Shown here piece after piece: positions 35,625 to 43,804 of a stretch of 43,804 bases of DNA. The stretch covers positions 1 through 43,804 of the forward strand of contig RDXZ01000023.1 of assembly GCA_004293265.1 (NCBI GenBank), given 5' to 3'. The stretch is from Bacteroidota bacterium. Lineage in GTDB: Bacteria > Bacteroidota > Bacteroidia > Cytophagales > Microscillaceae. Made by a program: the position numbers and the translations under genes. The notes under the pieces are model-generated. The model made no database searches, had not been told where the DNA came from, and worked only from the letters and a program-made list of their open reading frames with translations. The number at the start of each line of letters is the position of its first letter. Position 1 is the first letter of the stretch.

Positions 35625-36698
35625 ATGTCATACAATAAAATTGTTGAATTATTAGGTGGTGATGCCGAAAAATTATTAGCACATCATTGCAAAACAATTG
35701 ATAAATCTCAAATTCATTTACCAAGTGCTGACTTTGTAGAAAAAATATTTATCAATACTAATCGCAGTACACAAACTTTAAGAAGTTTACAAAGCTTATT
35801 CGGAACAGGACGTTTGGCGAACACAGGTTATGTGTCAATTTTACCTATCGACCAAGGCATAGAGCATAGTGCAGGCGCATCTTTTGCTAAAAATCCAATT
35901 TATTTTGACCCTGAAAATATCGTAAAATTAGCCATAGAAGGCGGTTGCAATGGCGTAGCTACTACTTTTGGGGCTTTGGCAATGAACTCAAGAAAGTATG
36001 CCCACAGAATCCCTTTTATTGTAAAAATCAATCATAACGAACTTTTAACTTTCCCAAATAAAGCTGACCAGTTGATGTATGGCTCTATTCGTGAAGCGTG
36101 GAACTTAGGGGCTGTTGCGGTCGGTGCAACTATTTATTTTGGCTCTGATAACTCTGGTCGTCAAATTGTAGAAGTGGCTAAGGCATTCGAAGAAGCACAT
36201 AGTTTGGGAATGGCAACTATTTTGTGGTGCTATACACGTAACGATGCTTTCAAAAAAGACGGCGTAGATTATCACGTTTCTGCTGATTTGACAGGGCAAG
36301 CCAATCATTTGGGCGTTACGATTCAAGCTGATATTATCAAACAAAAATTACCTGAAAACAATGGTGGTTATAATGCTTTGAATATGGGCGGTTCGTCTTA
36401 TGGCAAAACAGACAAACGAATTTATACAGAATTAACTACTGACCACCCAATTGATTTATGCCGCTATCAAGTAGCCAATTGTTATATGGGACGTGCAGGG
36501 CTTATCAATTCAGGTGGTGCTTCTTCGGGAGAATCTGATATGGCAGAAGCAGTAAAAACGGCGGTTATCAACAAACGTGCAGGAGGAATGGGCTTAATCT
36601 CAGGACGCAAAGCTTTCCAAAGACCAATGAAAGAAGGCGTTGAAATTTTACAAGCAATTCAAGATGTATATTTGGAAAATCAAATTACTATCGCATAA
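35625..36698 (+). CDS. fbaB: class I fructose-bisphosphate aldolase (DhnA/FbaB type)
   Basis: Cleaves fructose 1,6-bisphosphate in glycolysis and works in reverse in gluconeogenesis, through a Schiff-base lysine. The 357 residues include [36 protein letters not shown] (an early lysine strand), [13 protein letters not shown] and the C-terminal phosphate-binding [11 protein letters not shown] and [15 protein letters not shown]. It is the archaeal-type class I family rather than the zinc-dependent class II enzyme. It is a single-gene unit followed by a long hairpin. Confidence 0.92.
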   Translation: MSYNKIVELLGGDAEKLLAHHCKTIDKSQIHLPSADFVEKIFINTNRSTQTLRSLQSLFGTGRLANTGYVSILPIDQGIEHSAGASFAKNPIYFDPENIVKLAIEGGCNGVATTFGALAMNSRKYAHRIPFIVKINHNELLTFPNKADQLMYGSIREAWNLGAVAVGATIYFGSDNSGRQIVEVAKAFEEAHSLGMATILWCYTRNDAFKKDGVDYHVSADLTGQANHLGVTIQADIIKQKLPENNGGYNALNMGGSSYGKTDKRIYTELTTDHPIDLCRYQVANCYMGRAGLINSGGASSGESDMAEAVKTAVINKRAGGMGLISGRKAFQRPMKEGVEILQAIQDVYLENQITIA

Positions 36699-36714
36699 GT
36701 TTTGAAAATAAATA

Positions 36715-36775
36715 AATATATTGTATTTGTTTAGCTTCAACCCAAAAGTTGAAGGCTAAATAAATACAATATATT
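36715..36775. terminator. long hairpin after the aldolase gene
   Basis: Two ~27-base arms, AATATATTGTATTTGTTTAG… and its complement, pair with one mismatch and one bulge around CCAAAA. It lies 16 bp after the stop codon. The stem is longer than a simple terminator needs, so it may be a repeat element used as one. Confidence 0.65.
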
Positions 36776-36817
36776 AAAAAAACTACTTTTTTATATTAAA
36801 AATTTTTAAAATCAAAT

Positions 36818-37657
36818 ATGAAATTTCTCTTTCTTTTTCTTATTTTTTCTTGTTTATTTTTATTTAGTTGTGGCAACAATAAACCTACATCAAGCAATAA
36901 AGTTTTGGCTAAAGTTTATAATAAAGAACTGAAAATCAATGATTTAATTGGCTTTGTACCCTTAGGAACATCTAAAAATGATAGTGCTGTAATGATTCAA
37001 AAATATATCGAAACTTGGGTAAGAAAACAACTTTTGTTGGCAAAAGCAAACAAAGACGTAAAAATAGACGAAGGTGAAATTGAAAGAAAATTACAAGACT
37101 ATAAATTTGATTTGATTGCTTATCAATATGAAAAAAATTATATCCAAAAAAACCTCGACACACTCGTAAAACCCGCAGAAATTCAAAAATATTACGAAGA
37201 AAATCCTGCTAATTTTGAACTTAAACAAAATATTGTCAAAGGGATTTGGGTAAAAACAAGAAAGGACAACACAGACAAAGATAAATTAAAAGCCATGCTG
37301 AGCGAGCCAAAATTAGACATAGAAGCCATCGCAAAAGCCTCGACAGAAAACCAAATTTTGATAGATAAATGGATTGATTTTGATATATTTGTCAAAAATA
37401 CGCCTTTTCAATCGATTACTAACAAAATTAATTTTATTCAGTCCAACCGATTGGCAGAAAGCAATGAAGGTGAATTTGTGTATTATTTATATATCATAGA
37501 TTTTAAAATTACTAACCAAACTTCCCCTCTCGAATTTGTAAAAAAACGAATTATAAGTATGATTATCAATCAAAAAAAAGCACAATTGTTGAGAAATTTA
37601 GAAAAAAATATTTATGAAGAAGCAAAAAAAAATAAAGATTTTGAAATTTTTAAATAA
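36818..37657 (+). CDS. lipoprotein resembling SurA/PpiC-type periplasmic chaperones
   Basis: A 279-residue exported protein with a lipoprotein signal ending FLFSC (Cys about 18). The following region, with LAKVYNKELKINDL and a long run of helices (IQKYIETWVRKQLLLAKANK), looks like the SurA N-terminal chaperone domain, and VKPAEIQKYYEENPANFELKQ resembles the linker before a parvulin domain. A clear parvulin catalytic signature is not visible, so it may be chaperone-only. It converges on gldD across a small hairpin. Confidence 0.6.
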   Translation: MKFLFLFLIFSCLFLFSCGNNKPTSSNKVLAKVYNKELKINDLIGFVPLGTSKNDSAVMIQKYIETWVRKQLLLAKANKDVKIDEGEIERKLQDYKFDLIAYQYEKNYIQKNLDTLVKPAEIQKYYEENPANFELKQNIVKGIWVKTRKDNTDKDKLKAMLSEPKLDIEAIAKASTENQILIDKWIDFDIFVKNTPFQSITNKINFIQSNRLAESNEGEFVYYLYIIDFKITNQTSPLEFVKKRIISMIINQKKAQLLRNLEKNIYEEAKKNKDFEIFK

Positions 37658-37681
37658 AAACTAACTATTTTAGGTTATTTT

Positions 37682-37704
37682 GGTGCAAGCTGTACACTTG
37701 CACC
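37682..37704. terminator. GGTGCAAG hairpin between convergent genes (family 2 remnant)
   Basis: Perfect 8-bp stem GGTGCAAG / CTTGCACC with a 7-nt loop. The sequence on its left (CTAACTATTTTAGGTTATTTT) matches the left end of the family 2 element at 41062. It lies between the lipoprotein and gldD stop codons. Confidence 0.55.
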
Positions 37705-37737
37705 AGTTAGTGGAAATAAATTATATCCAATTAAAAA

Positions 37738-38313
37738 TTAGTTCCATTCCAAAGTATTCAATAAATGAATCACATCTTTTTTGATAAAATCAATCACAGG
37801 TGCCAAAGAATCGTTTTTGGTAGCCGTTCTGAAATACAAAGCACCTCTTAAAAAATGTTTTGTAGAATCTGACACATAAAACTGAAATTGACTTGGTACT
37901 TCTCCCTCTAAATCATACACTGCCACTGTTTTTTTAGAAGGCGTTTTGATAATACTTTCTTGTACGCCTGTTGCTTTTATCATGTGTTTGTTGATGAGTT
38001 TGTGCGAATCATCAATAAATTCTTTTAAAAATTTTTTATCTTTGGTAAAAGATTTATATGAAATCTGAACATCTGCTTTAAATTGTGGATAAATAATATG
38101 AATCCAATAAGGTTCTGCAATTTTTGATGAATCAGGTCTGATTTTAGCACTTGTTGATACCTCAAATTGATAAGGAAAATCTTTATCAAGTATTTTTTGA
38201 TAAGTTTGTGCAGGCAAATCGATGCGATTATAGCCTCTTGGTTTGGGTGAATAACTTTCTTCACTGCACGCAAAAAAAGACAACAAAAATAAAATACAGA
38301 TAATTTTTTTCAT
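37738..38313 (-). CDS. gldD: gliding motility lipoprotein GldD
   Basis: A 191-residue lipoprotein required for gliding in Flavobacterium-type Bacteroidota, envelope-associated. The signal peptide ends LSFFAC (Cys about 16), followed by the family signature YSPKPRGYNRIDLP. The rest is a mixed alpha/beta domain with AEPYWIHIIYPQFKADVQISY. gldE, its usual neighbour, is absent; the gene behind it in this cluster is on the same strand but unrelated (crtB is upstream). Confidence 0.88.
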   Translation of the reverse strand: MKKIICILFLLSFFACSEESYSPKPRGYNRIDLPAQTYQKILDKDFPYQFEVSTSAKIRPDSSKIAEPYWIHIIYPQFKADVQISYKSFTKDKKFLKEFIDDSHKLINKHMIKATGVQESIIKTPSKKTVAVYDLEGEVPSQFQFYVSDSTKHFLRGALYFRTATKNDSLAPVIDFIKKDVIHLLNTLEWN

Positions 38314-38383
38314 TTTTTTTAATGGAATATTCTTTTTTTATATTATTTTGAACAGATAAAATAGTAATTATGTTTTTATTTTT

Positions 38384-39217
38384 TTACCAAGATTGAAGTT
38401 TATAATTAAAATAAGTTTGTAACAATAAAGTAAATTTTCTGCTATCAGGAATTCTAATTCTTTCGTTTAAAATTACTTTTGGAGATAGTTTTTTTATTTT
38501 TTGAAATAATTTTTTGTAGTAAATAAACGCCAAATAAACGCCCATTCTTGCTCCTTTTGGTAGTTTGATAATACCTTTGTATGCGTCCTGAAAATCTTTT
38601 TCAATATCAGCCTCCACTTGTTTTTTGGCTGTTTCATCAAATTGATTGAAGTCAATTTTAGGAAAATACACACGCCCTCGCTCATCAAAATCACTTTTCA
38701 TATCTCTCAAAAAATTTACTTTTTGAAAAGCAGCTCCCAAACTTTTGGCTGGTGCTTTCAAATTTTGATACTCATCTTCATTGCCTTCACAAAAAACTCT
38801 CAAACACATCAAACCAACAACTTCTGCTGAGCCATAAATATATTCTTCATATCCTTCTTGGCTATAATTTGCTTTATGCAAATCTAATTCCATACTATAT
38901 AAAAACGCTTCAATCAATTCGTGTTCTATTTTATACTCATTGACAATTTTTTGAAAAGAATGTAAAACAGGATTTAAACTAATTTTTTCTTCGATGGCTT
39001 CGTAAGTGTCTTTTTTAAATCTATTTAAAAGTTTTGCTTTGTCGTGCGTGTGAAAAGTGTCCACAATTTCATCAGCATATCTCACAAAACCATAAATGGC
39101 ATAGATAGCTTGATGATATTTTTTGTGTAAAGTCTTGATTCCCATCGTAAAAGATGTACTATAATGCTTTGTAATCAATTCACTACAACCAAAAGTCGTT
39201 TTTTCGTAGAGTTGCAT
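38384..39217 (-). CDS. crtB: phytoene/squalene synthase family protein (CrtB-like)
   Basis: Head-to-head condensation of prenyl diphosphates, most likely geranylgeranyl diphosphate to phytoene at the start of carotenoid synthesis. The 277 residues carry both Asp-rich motifs: DEIVD in YGFVRYADEIVDTF and the second, DMKSDFDERGRVYFP, which matches the DxxxD pattern. No crtI or other carotenoid gene is in the window, so the product is inferred from the family. Confidence 0.87.
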   Translation of the reverse strand: MQLYEKTTFGCSELITKHYSTSFTMGIKTLHKKYHQAIYAIYGFVRYADEIVDTFHTHDKAKLLNRFKKDTYEAIEEKISLNPVLHSFQKIVNEYKIEHELIEAFLYSMELDLHKANYSQEGYEEYIYGSAEVVGLMCLRVFCEGNEDEYQNLKAPAKSLGAAFQKVNFLRDMKSDFDERGRVYFPKIDFNQFDETAKKQVEADIEKDFQDAYKGIIKLPKGARMGVYLAFIYYKKLFQKIKKLSPKVILNERIRIPDSRKFTLLLQTYFNYKLQSW

Positions 39218-39257
39218 AATAAATTTACTAAAAAAGTAAACAGTTTTTTTTCGAGTT

Positions 39258-39289
39258 CAAATGTAGTTATTTTTTTCTAAAAATTCAAA
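39258..39289 (-). promoter_or_regulatory. promoter of crtB
   Basis: On the minus strand TTTG, 20 nt, TACATTTG: a perfect match, about 40 bp before the crtB ATG. Confidence 0.6.
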
Positions 39290-39442
39290 AAAAATGGATA
39301 TAATTTTTATATTTGAGTAATGGAAGAATTTTAAAATATCATTTTATATTTGCAAAAAAGTACACAAATTCTATGACTTTAAACGTTTTTTTTGATATTT
39401 TTTGATATTTTTATCTTCCATTACTTATTCAAAAACAACAAA

Positions 39443-40912
39443 TTATCGGCTATAATTAGGTGCTTCTTTCACAATATGTATATCATGTGGATGGCTTTCG
39501 CGCATACCTGCGGCAGTAATTTTAACAAATTTTGCTTCTTGTAATGTTTCAATATTTTTAGCACCACAATAGCCCATTCCTGCTTTTAGCCCACCCACCA
39601 TTTGAAAAATAATTTCACTTACCAAACCTTTGTATGGCACTCGTCCCACAATTCCCTCAGGGACAAGTTTTTTGGCATCTTCTTCTTTATCTTGAAAATA
39701 TCTGTCTTTTGAACCTACTTCCATGGCTTCCAAAGAACCCATACCTCTGTATGTTTTAAATTTTCGTCCTTCATACAAAACCACTTCGCCGGGTGCTTCT
39801 TCTGTTCCTGCAAATAACGAACCCGCCATAATCAAGTTGGCTCCACCTGCAATTGCTTTGACTAAATCACCTGAAAAACGAATACCACCATCAGCAATCA
39901 CAGGAATATTCAATGATTTTAAGGCTTGTGATGCTTCCCAAACTGCAGAAAATTGTGGCATTCCTACACCTGCAATCACACGCGTAGTGCAAATACTTCC
40001 AGGTCCGATACCAACTTTTACGCAATCAGCCCCTGCTTTTGCTAACGCCAATGCTCCTTCGGCAGTAGCGATATTGCCTGCAATAAGTTGAATGTTTGGA
40101 AAAGTAGATTTGAGATTTTTGACGGCATCTAATACACCTTTTGAATGTCCATGTGCAGTATCGATGCTAATAATATCTGCACCTGCTTTCAACAAAGCAT
40201 CAACTCTTTGTGATAAATCAGGGACATTTCCTACGGCGGCACCCACTCTCAAACGTCCATATTCATCTTTGCAAGCCCAAGGCATATCTTTCTTTTTGAG
40301 AATATCTTTATAAGTTATCAATCCAACTAATTTTCCTTTAGCACTAACGATTGGTAATTTTTCAATTTTATATTCTTGTAAAATCTCTTCGGCTTTTTGG
40401 TAGTCAGTTTCTTCCAAAGCAGTAATTAAATTTTCTTTAGTCATAACTTCACCAACTATTACCAAGTCGTTTTTTTGAAAACGTAAATCTCTATTGGTCA
40501 AAATTCCTAATAAACTTTTGTCATTGTCAATGATAGGAATTCCACCAATTCGATGCTCTAACATCAATCTTTTTGCTTCGCCAATTGTGGCTGAGGGAGG
40601 CAAAGTGATAGGGTCTAAAATCAGTCCACTTTGGTATCTTTTTACTTTTCTAACTTGTTCGGCTTGTTTTTCGATACTCATACTTTTATGAATAATGCCC
40701 ATTCCTCCTTCTTTGGCAATAGCAATTGCCATTTCATACTCGGTAACGGTATCCATTGAGGCAGATAAAAGAGGTATATTTAATTGAATTTTTTGAGTCA
40801 AAAAGGTAGAAGTATTGACTTCTCTTGGTAAGACTTCAGAGTAGGCTGGCAAAAGCAACACATCATCATAAGTGAGTGCCTCGCCCAAAATTTTATCAGC
40901 AAAAGAATACAT
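39443..40912 (-). CDS. guaB: inosine-5'-monophosphate dehydrogenase
   Basis: NAD-dependent oxidation of IMP to XMP, the committed step to GMP. About 489 residues. [17 protein letters not shown] opens the barrel; two CBS domains are inserted ([12 protein letters not shown]…, [16 protein letters not shown]); the catalytic loop GPGSICTTR holds the active Cys; [10 protein letters not shown] and the flap [11 protein letters not shown] follow. The longer frame (to 40948) would start with TTG almost at the predicted transcription start, whereas the ATG at 40912 fits the usual N-terminus, so the latter is chosen. Confidence 0.95.
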   Translation of the reverse strand: MYSFADKILGEALTYDDVLLLPAYSEVLPREVNTSTFLTQKIQLNIPLLSASMDTVTEYEMAIAIAKEGGMGIIHKSMSIEKQAEQVRKVKRYQSGLILDPITLPPSATIGEAKRLMLEHRIGGIPIIDNDKSLLGILTNRDLRFQKNDLVIVGEVMTKENLITALEETDYQKAEEILQEYKIEKLPIVSAKGKLVGLITYKDILKKKDMPWACKDEYGRLRVGAAVGNVPDLSQRVDALLKAGADIISIDTAHGHSKGVLDAVKNLKSTFPNIQLIAGNIATAEGALALAKAGADCVKVGIGPGSICTTRVIAGVGMPQFSAVWEASQALKSLNIPVIADGGIRFSGDLVKAIAGGANLIMAGSLFAGTEEAPGEVVLYEGRKFKTYRGMGSLEAMEVGSKDRYFQDKEEDAKKLVPEGIVGRVPYKGLVSEIIFQMVGGLKAGMGYCGAKNIETLQEAKFVKITAAGMRESHPHDIHIVKEAPNYSR

Positions 40913-40949
40913 AATCGTTCTTAGTATTTTAGTTTTATCTTTTGCCAAG

Positions 40950-40981
40950 CAAAATTAAACTAAAAACTTTTATTATCCAAA
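40950..40981 (-). promoter_or_regulatory. promoter of guaB
   Basis: On the minus strand TTTG, 20 nt, TAATTTTG, a perfect match to the consensus. It lies about 37 bp before the chosen ATG and excludes the TTG start. Confidence 0.65.
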
Positions 40982-41061
40982 CAAATAGATATTTTTTTTT
41001 TGAAATTAGGATTTTATAAAAAAAAAATTTAATTTTGCGAACACTTAAATATTAAAAAAAC

Positions 41062-41187
41062 TTGTAACTATTTAGGCTATTTTGGTGCAAACGTGGACGC
41101 TTTCACCAGTGATTATCTCGTGCAAGCGTCCACGCTTACACGAAGTTCAAATATAATAATTTTATTAAAATACCTAAATAGTTACAA
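41062..41187. repeat. MITE-like element, family 2 (complete copy)
   Basis: A 126-bp element with perfect 15-bp inverted ends TTGTAACTATTTAGG / CCTAAATAGTTACAA. Inside are two hairpins, around GGTGCAAACGTGGACGCTTT and CGTGCAAGCGTCCACGCTTA. It begins 25 bp after a TAATTTTG box (41030-41037) and ends 38 bp before the next ATG, so it would be part of that gene's leader RNA. Confidence 0.75.
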
Positions 41188-41225
41188 AAACTTAATAAAA
41201 AATCAATAAAAAAAAATTTTTAGAT

Positions 41226-41876
41226 ATGAAAAAAATAACTTTAATTTTTATGTTTTGTGTTTTCACTCAAAATATATTTGGCTTATCAAAAAATAATTTT
41301 AATATTTCAAAAAAAAATATTTCTGACACAATTTACTTAAAAAATGGACAAAAAATAGCTGGAAAAGTAGTAGAAATGAACGGAAAAATAGTTCGATATA
41401 ATCGAAACGGTTTAGCCACTATTTTTTCGGTAGATATATCAGAAATTGAAAATGTAAAAATAGATACTAAAGTAAATAGTGCCTTAGCGACAAATCCCGA
41501 TTTTGTGGAAACAGCACCAAGAATTACCGCTGAAAATACCCCTTTCAAAGATGATGTAACTATGTTTAAAAAAGGTACAAATGATGCAAATTTATATTAT
41601 ACGAGCTATTCTGATGCTTCTATATCTACATTCTGGCTTACTTTGTTTTATCCGCTTGTAGGTTTGATTACTGCTCTTGCTACTACTGCAAGTCCCGTTA
41701 AAGAGCATAATTTAGGTTATCAAGATGCAAACTTAATGAAAAATCCTGCTTATCGAAGGGGCTATACAAAAGAAGCACGTAAAATAAAAAGTAATAAAGT
41801 TTGGAAAAGTTTTGGTAATGGATTATTGGTAATAGTTGGTCTAATAGTAGTTTTAATTGCTTTACTAACAAGATAG
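41226..41876 (+). CDS. exported/membrane protein of unknown function
   Basis: A 216-residue protein. An N-terminal signal (KKITLIFMFCVFTQNIFG) is followed by a short beta-rich domain DTIYLKNGQKIAGKVVEMNG that recurs in Bacteroidota envelope proteins, then a hydrophobic segment at about 137-158 and a C-terminal one (about 195-214) after a basic stretch. The middle contains a GYQDANLMKNPAYRRGYTKEAR-like repeat of short charged helices. The function is unknown. Its leader contains the family 2 element. Confidence 0.65.
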   Translation: MKKITLIFMFCVFTQNIFGLSKNNFNISKKNISDTIYLKNGQKIAGKVVEMNGKIVRYNRNGLATIFSVDISEIENVKIDTKVNSALATNPDFVETAPRITAENTPFKDDVTMFKKGTNDANLYYTSYSDASISTFWLTLFYPLVGLITALATTASPVKEHNLGYQDANLMKNPAYRRGYTKEARKIKSNKVWKSFGNGLLVIVGLIVVLIALLTR

Positions 41877-41961
41877 TTACACATAAATTTATTATCAAAA
41901 ATATAAACATTATTTTCCTCATTTTTTTGAGGACTAAACAACTCATTTAATTTTCAATTGA

Positions 41962-42966
41962 TTGAAAACATCTGTCATTATTTTAAATTACAATGGTAAA
42001 AAATATTTAGAAAAATTTTTACCTATACTTATCGCACATACGCCTGATGTAGAGATTATTATTGTTGATAATGCTTCTGATGATGATTCTGTTTTATTTT
42101 TGAAACAACAATTTCCTTTGCTTAGATTGATAATTTTTTCAAAAAATTTTGGTTTTGCACAAGGTTATCGATTAGCTTTGCAACAAATTGAAAGTGATAT
42201 TTTTGTATTATTAAACTCTGATATTGAAGTTACAGACAATTGGCTTTCTCCTTTGGTTGATTTTTTAGCCCAAAATCACAATGTTGCCGCCGTTCAACCT
42301 AAGATAAAAAGTTATCATCAAAAACAATATTTTGAACACGCAGGGGCATCAGGTGGCTTTTTAGATAAATATGGTTATCCTTTTTGTAGAGGTAGAATTT
42401 TTGATTTTTGTGAAAAAGATGAAAAACAATATAATAAAAATATACCTATTTTTTGGGCGACAGGTGCTTGTTTGGTTATCAAAAAAAATGCTTATTTTGA
42501 GGCAGGAGAATTAGATGGATATTTTTTTGCCCACATGGAAGAAATTGATTTGTGCTGGCGGTTACAAAATTTGGGATATGAAATTTATTGTATTCCTGAG
42601 AGCGAAATTTATCACGTGGGCGGCGGAACATTAGACAAAAGCAATCCATTCAAAACCTATTTGAATTTTAGAAATAATTTAGTAATGATTTTTAAAAATC
42701 ACCCAAATTATTTGTTGATACTTTTTGTACGTTTTTTTTTAGATACTTTGGCTTGGCTTGTTTTTTTATTGAAACGAAAACCAAAACATTCTTGGGCAAT
42801 AACCAAAGCATATTTTGGTTTTTTTAAGTATATTTTTTCAACAAAAAATAAAAATATGACTATAAAAAAAGAAAAATTTAATACACAAATTGGTAAAAAT
42901 AAACTTTGGAAAAAAAGTATTGTTTGGGAATATTTTATCAAAAAAAGAAAAAAATTTGAAGGCTAA
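41962..42966 (+). CDS. family 2 glycosyltransferase
   Basis: Transfers a sugar from a nucleotide donor to a surface polysaccharide or glycolipid. The 334 residues show the GT-A fold: SVIILNYNGKKYLEKF, VDNASDDDS, FSKNFGFAQGY, the metal-binding DxD-like LNSDIEVTDNW, and AHMEEIDLCWRL with the ED catalytic region. A hydrophobic segment (about 255-272) may associate with the membrane. The only usable start is the TTG at 41962, since TGA lies directly before it in frame and the family N-terminus begins at once. Confidence 0.85.
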   Translation: MKTSVIILNYNGKKYLEKFLPILIAHTPDVEIIIVDNASDDDSVLFLKQQFPLLRLIIFSKNFGFAQGYRLALQQIESDIFVLLNSDIEVTDNWLSPLVDFLAQNHNVAAVQPKIKSYHQKQYFEHAGASGGFLDKYGYPFCRGRIFDFCEKDEKQYNKNIPIFWATGACLVIKKNAYFEAGELDGYFFAHMEEIDLCWRLQNLGYEIYCIPESEIYHVGGGTLDKSNPFKTYLNFRNNLVMIFKNHPNYLLILFVRFFLDTLAWLVFLLKRKPKHSWAITKAYFGFFKYIFSTKNKNMTIKKEKFNTQIGKNKLWKKSIVWEYFIKKRKKFEG

Positions 42967-43033
42967 AAAAAATCAAATAATTTCTCAAATATAGTCATCA
43001 TTATATTCACTATCAAAAAAAATACTTCAATCA

Positions 43034-43804
43034 ATGAAAGAATCAAAACAATATGATAAAATTTTTAAGGAAAATGTAGCAGAAATTTTTTTGAGTTTAT
43101 GCGAAAAATATCTCAATATCAAAATCGAGAAAACCGAAGAAATCAAAGATAAATTACAAACAACTTTAGAGCGTGAGCCTGATTTTTTGCAAATGATTTA
43201 TTCTCAAACAAGGGAAAAATTTATTTTGCACATAGAATTTCAGACCGAAGACGAAACCAATATGGTGTTGAGAATGCAAGAATATCACGCCATTTTAAAG
43301 AAAAAATATCAACTTCCTATTGAACAAATTGTGATTTATCTCAATGAAAAACCTTCCAAAATGAAAACACAACTGCTTGAAAATGAAATATATAGAGGTT
43401 TTAATTTGGTTAGTTTACATCAATTTAATTATGAAGATTTTTTAAATTCAGAAATTGCGGAGCAAGTTATTTTAGCAATTTTATGTGATTTTCGTGAGGA
43501 AGATTTAGAAGAAATTTTGAAAAAAATAATTAATACATTGCATAAAATAAGTAAGGATAAAATTACGTTACAAAAGTATATCAGACAAGTACTGGTTTTA
43601 TCAAGGTTAAGAAATTTAACAAAATTATTTCAACAAACAATAGAAAATAATATGGCAATCACATTAAACATTGATATTGAAAACGATATTTTTTATAAAA
43701 AAGGCATCGAGAAAGGTATCGAGAAAGGTATCGAGAAAGGTAAAAATGATAATATCAAAATTACTGCTATCAATATGATTCAAGAGGGTTTTGGTAATGA
43801 TATT
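43034..43804 (+). CDS. Rpn/PD-(D/E)XK nuclease-family transposase-like protein, 5' part
   Basis: The frame from ATG 43034 is open to the right edge, so at least 257 residues of an incomplete gene. It resembles Rpn-type (recombination-promoting nuclease) proteins: YDKIFKENVAEIF, PDFLQMIYSQTREKFILHIEFQ with the PD…hHhEhQ nuclease core (E/Q in IEFQ), YHAILKKKYQLPIEQIVIYL, and then three copies of GIEKGIEKGIEKG, a typical tail. It could be a mobile or self-propagating gene; function in this host is unknown. Confidence 0.75.
   Translation, partial: MKESKQYDKIFKENVAEIFLSLCEKYLNIKIEKTEEIKDKLQTTLEREPDFLQMIYSQTREKFILHIEFQTEDETNMVLRMQEYHAILKKKYQLPIEQIVIYLNEKPSKMKTQLLENEIYRGFNLVSLHQFNYEDFLNSEIAEQVILAILCDFREEDLEEILKKIINTLHKISKDKITLQKYIRQVLVLSRLRNLTKLFQQTIENNMAITLNIDIENDIFYKKGIEKGIEKGIEKGKNDNIKITAINMIQEGFGNDI
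43707..43742 (+). repeat. 12-bp tandem repeat inside the Rpn-like gene
   Basis: GGYATCGAGAAA occurs three times in a row and encodes G-I-E-K units. Copy number changes would stay in frame. Confidence 0.7.

Noticed and set aside
40913-40948. TTG start for guaB at 40948
   Set aside because: It falls next to the -7 box at 40950-40957, so it would be at or before the transcription start; ATG at 40912 matches the family.
41062-41187. Riboswitch in the leader of the 41226 gene
   Set aside because: Perfect inverted ends and related copies elsewhere make a mobile repeat a better explanation, and no known aptamer pattern was recognised.
41917-41932. Terminator hairpin CCTCA-T6-TGAGG after the 41226 gene
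   Set aside because: Only a 5-bp stem with a weak T run; too little to claim, although its position is suitable.
43707-43742. CRISPR-like array
   Set aside because: Three contiguous 12-bp units without spacers encode an in-frame GIEK linker; no array with regular spacers was seen anywhere in the window.

Overview
The window is AT-rich DNA from a Gram-negative Bacteroidota bacterium, most likely a gliding, Cytophagales-type organism. Several things point there. GldD and GldG are present, together with a PorE-like outer-membrane protein of the type IX secretion system. The ribosomal protein L32 has lost its zinc cysteines, as in many Bacteroidota. Many genes are preceded by the Bacteroidota promoter pattern TTTG - about 20 nt - TAnnTTTG, and Shine-Dalgarno sequences are largely absent. 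Species cannot be named from the sequence alone. No rRNA, tRNA or CRISPR array was seen.

Layout. 1-4.7 kb: end of an unknown gene, coaX, recJ (minus), mpl. 4.7-6.5 kb: a small type II restriction-modification locus (truncated methyltransferase, complete methyltransferase, HNH nuclease) followed by decayed sequence. 6.6-10.7 kb: PorE-like lipoprotein, a repeat-rich gap, rtcB. 10.9-17.3 kb: a minus-strand run (mrdA, panB, macrodomain, small membrane protein, pgmB-like, surE, serA-like, coiled-coil protein) read from a good promoter in front of mrdA. 17.8-22.5 kb: rpmF-plsX, ppk1, a DtxR/MntR-type regulator. 22.7-28 kb: gldG, trpA, a LutA-like CCG protein, a frameshifted small gene, an MpaB-like oxygenase and a PadR regulator. 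28.2-35.1 kb: proS preceded by a defence-like island. 35.6-43.8 kb: class I aldolase, a SurA/PpiC-like lipoprotein, gldD, phytoene synthase, guaB, a membrane protein, a glycosyltransferase and the start of an Rpn-type nuclease gene at the right edge.

The most interesting region is 29.7-35.3 kb. An 806-residue histidine kinase carries, in front of its kinase core, a region resembling a catalytically dead DNA methyltransferase and then an HsdS-like target-recognition region. Its partner is a response regulator whose output is not a recognisable DNA-binding domain but a helical region that may be HEPN-like. This pair is bracketed by a perfect 93-bp direct repeat that carries a promoter. Just downstream lies a DUF262 + HEPN nuclease pair that is tightly coupled to proS. 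My inference is that restriction-type DNA recognition has been wired to a phosphorelay, giving a candidate defence or dormancy switch.

The intergenic regions also hold at least three families of short palindromic elements without coding capacity (MITE-like). Family 1 (ends GGTTCTACTAAG) has five copies, some with 8-bp flanking duplications. Family 2 (ends TTGTAACTATTTAGG, with GTGCAAGCG hairpins) has copies lying between a promoter and its gene. Family 3 (ends AGACTTCCTGCGAAATT) has one copy 14 bp from a family 1 copy.
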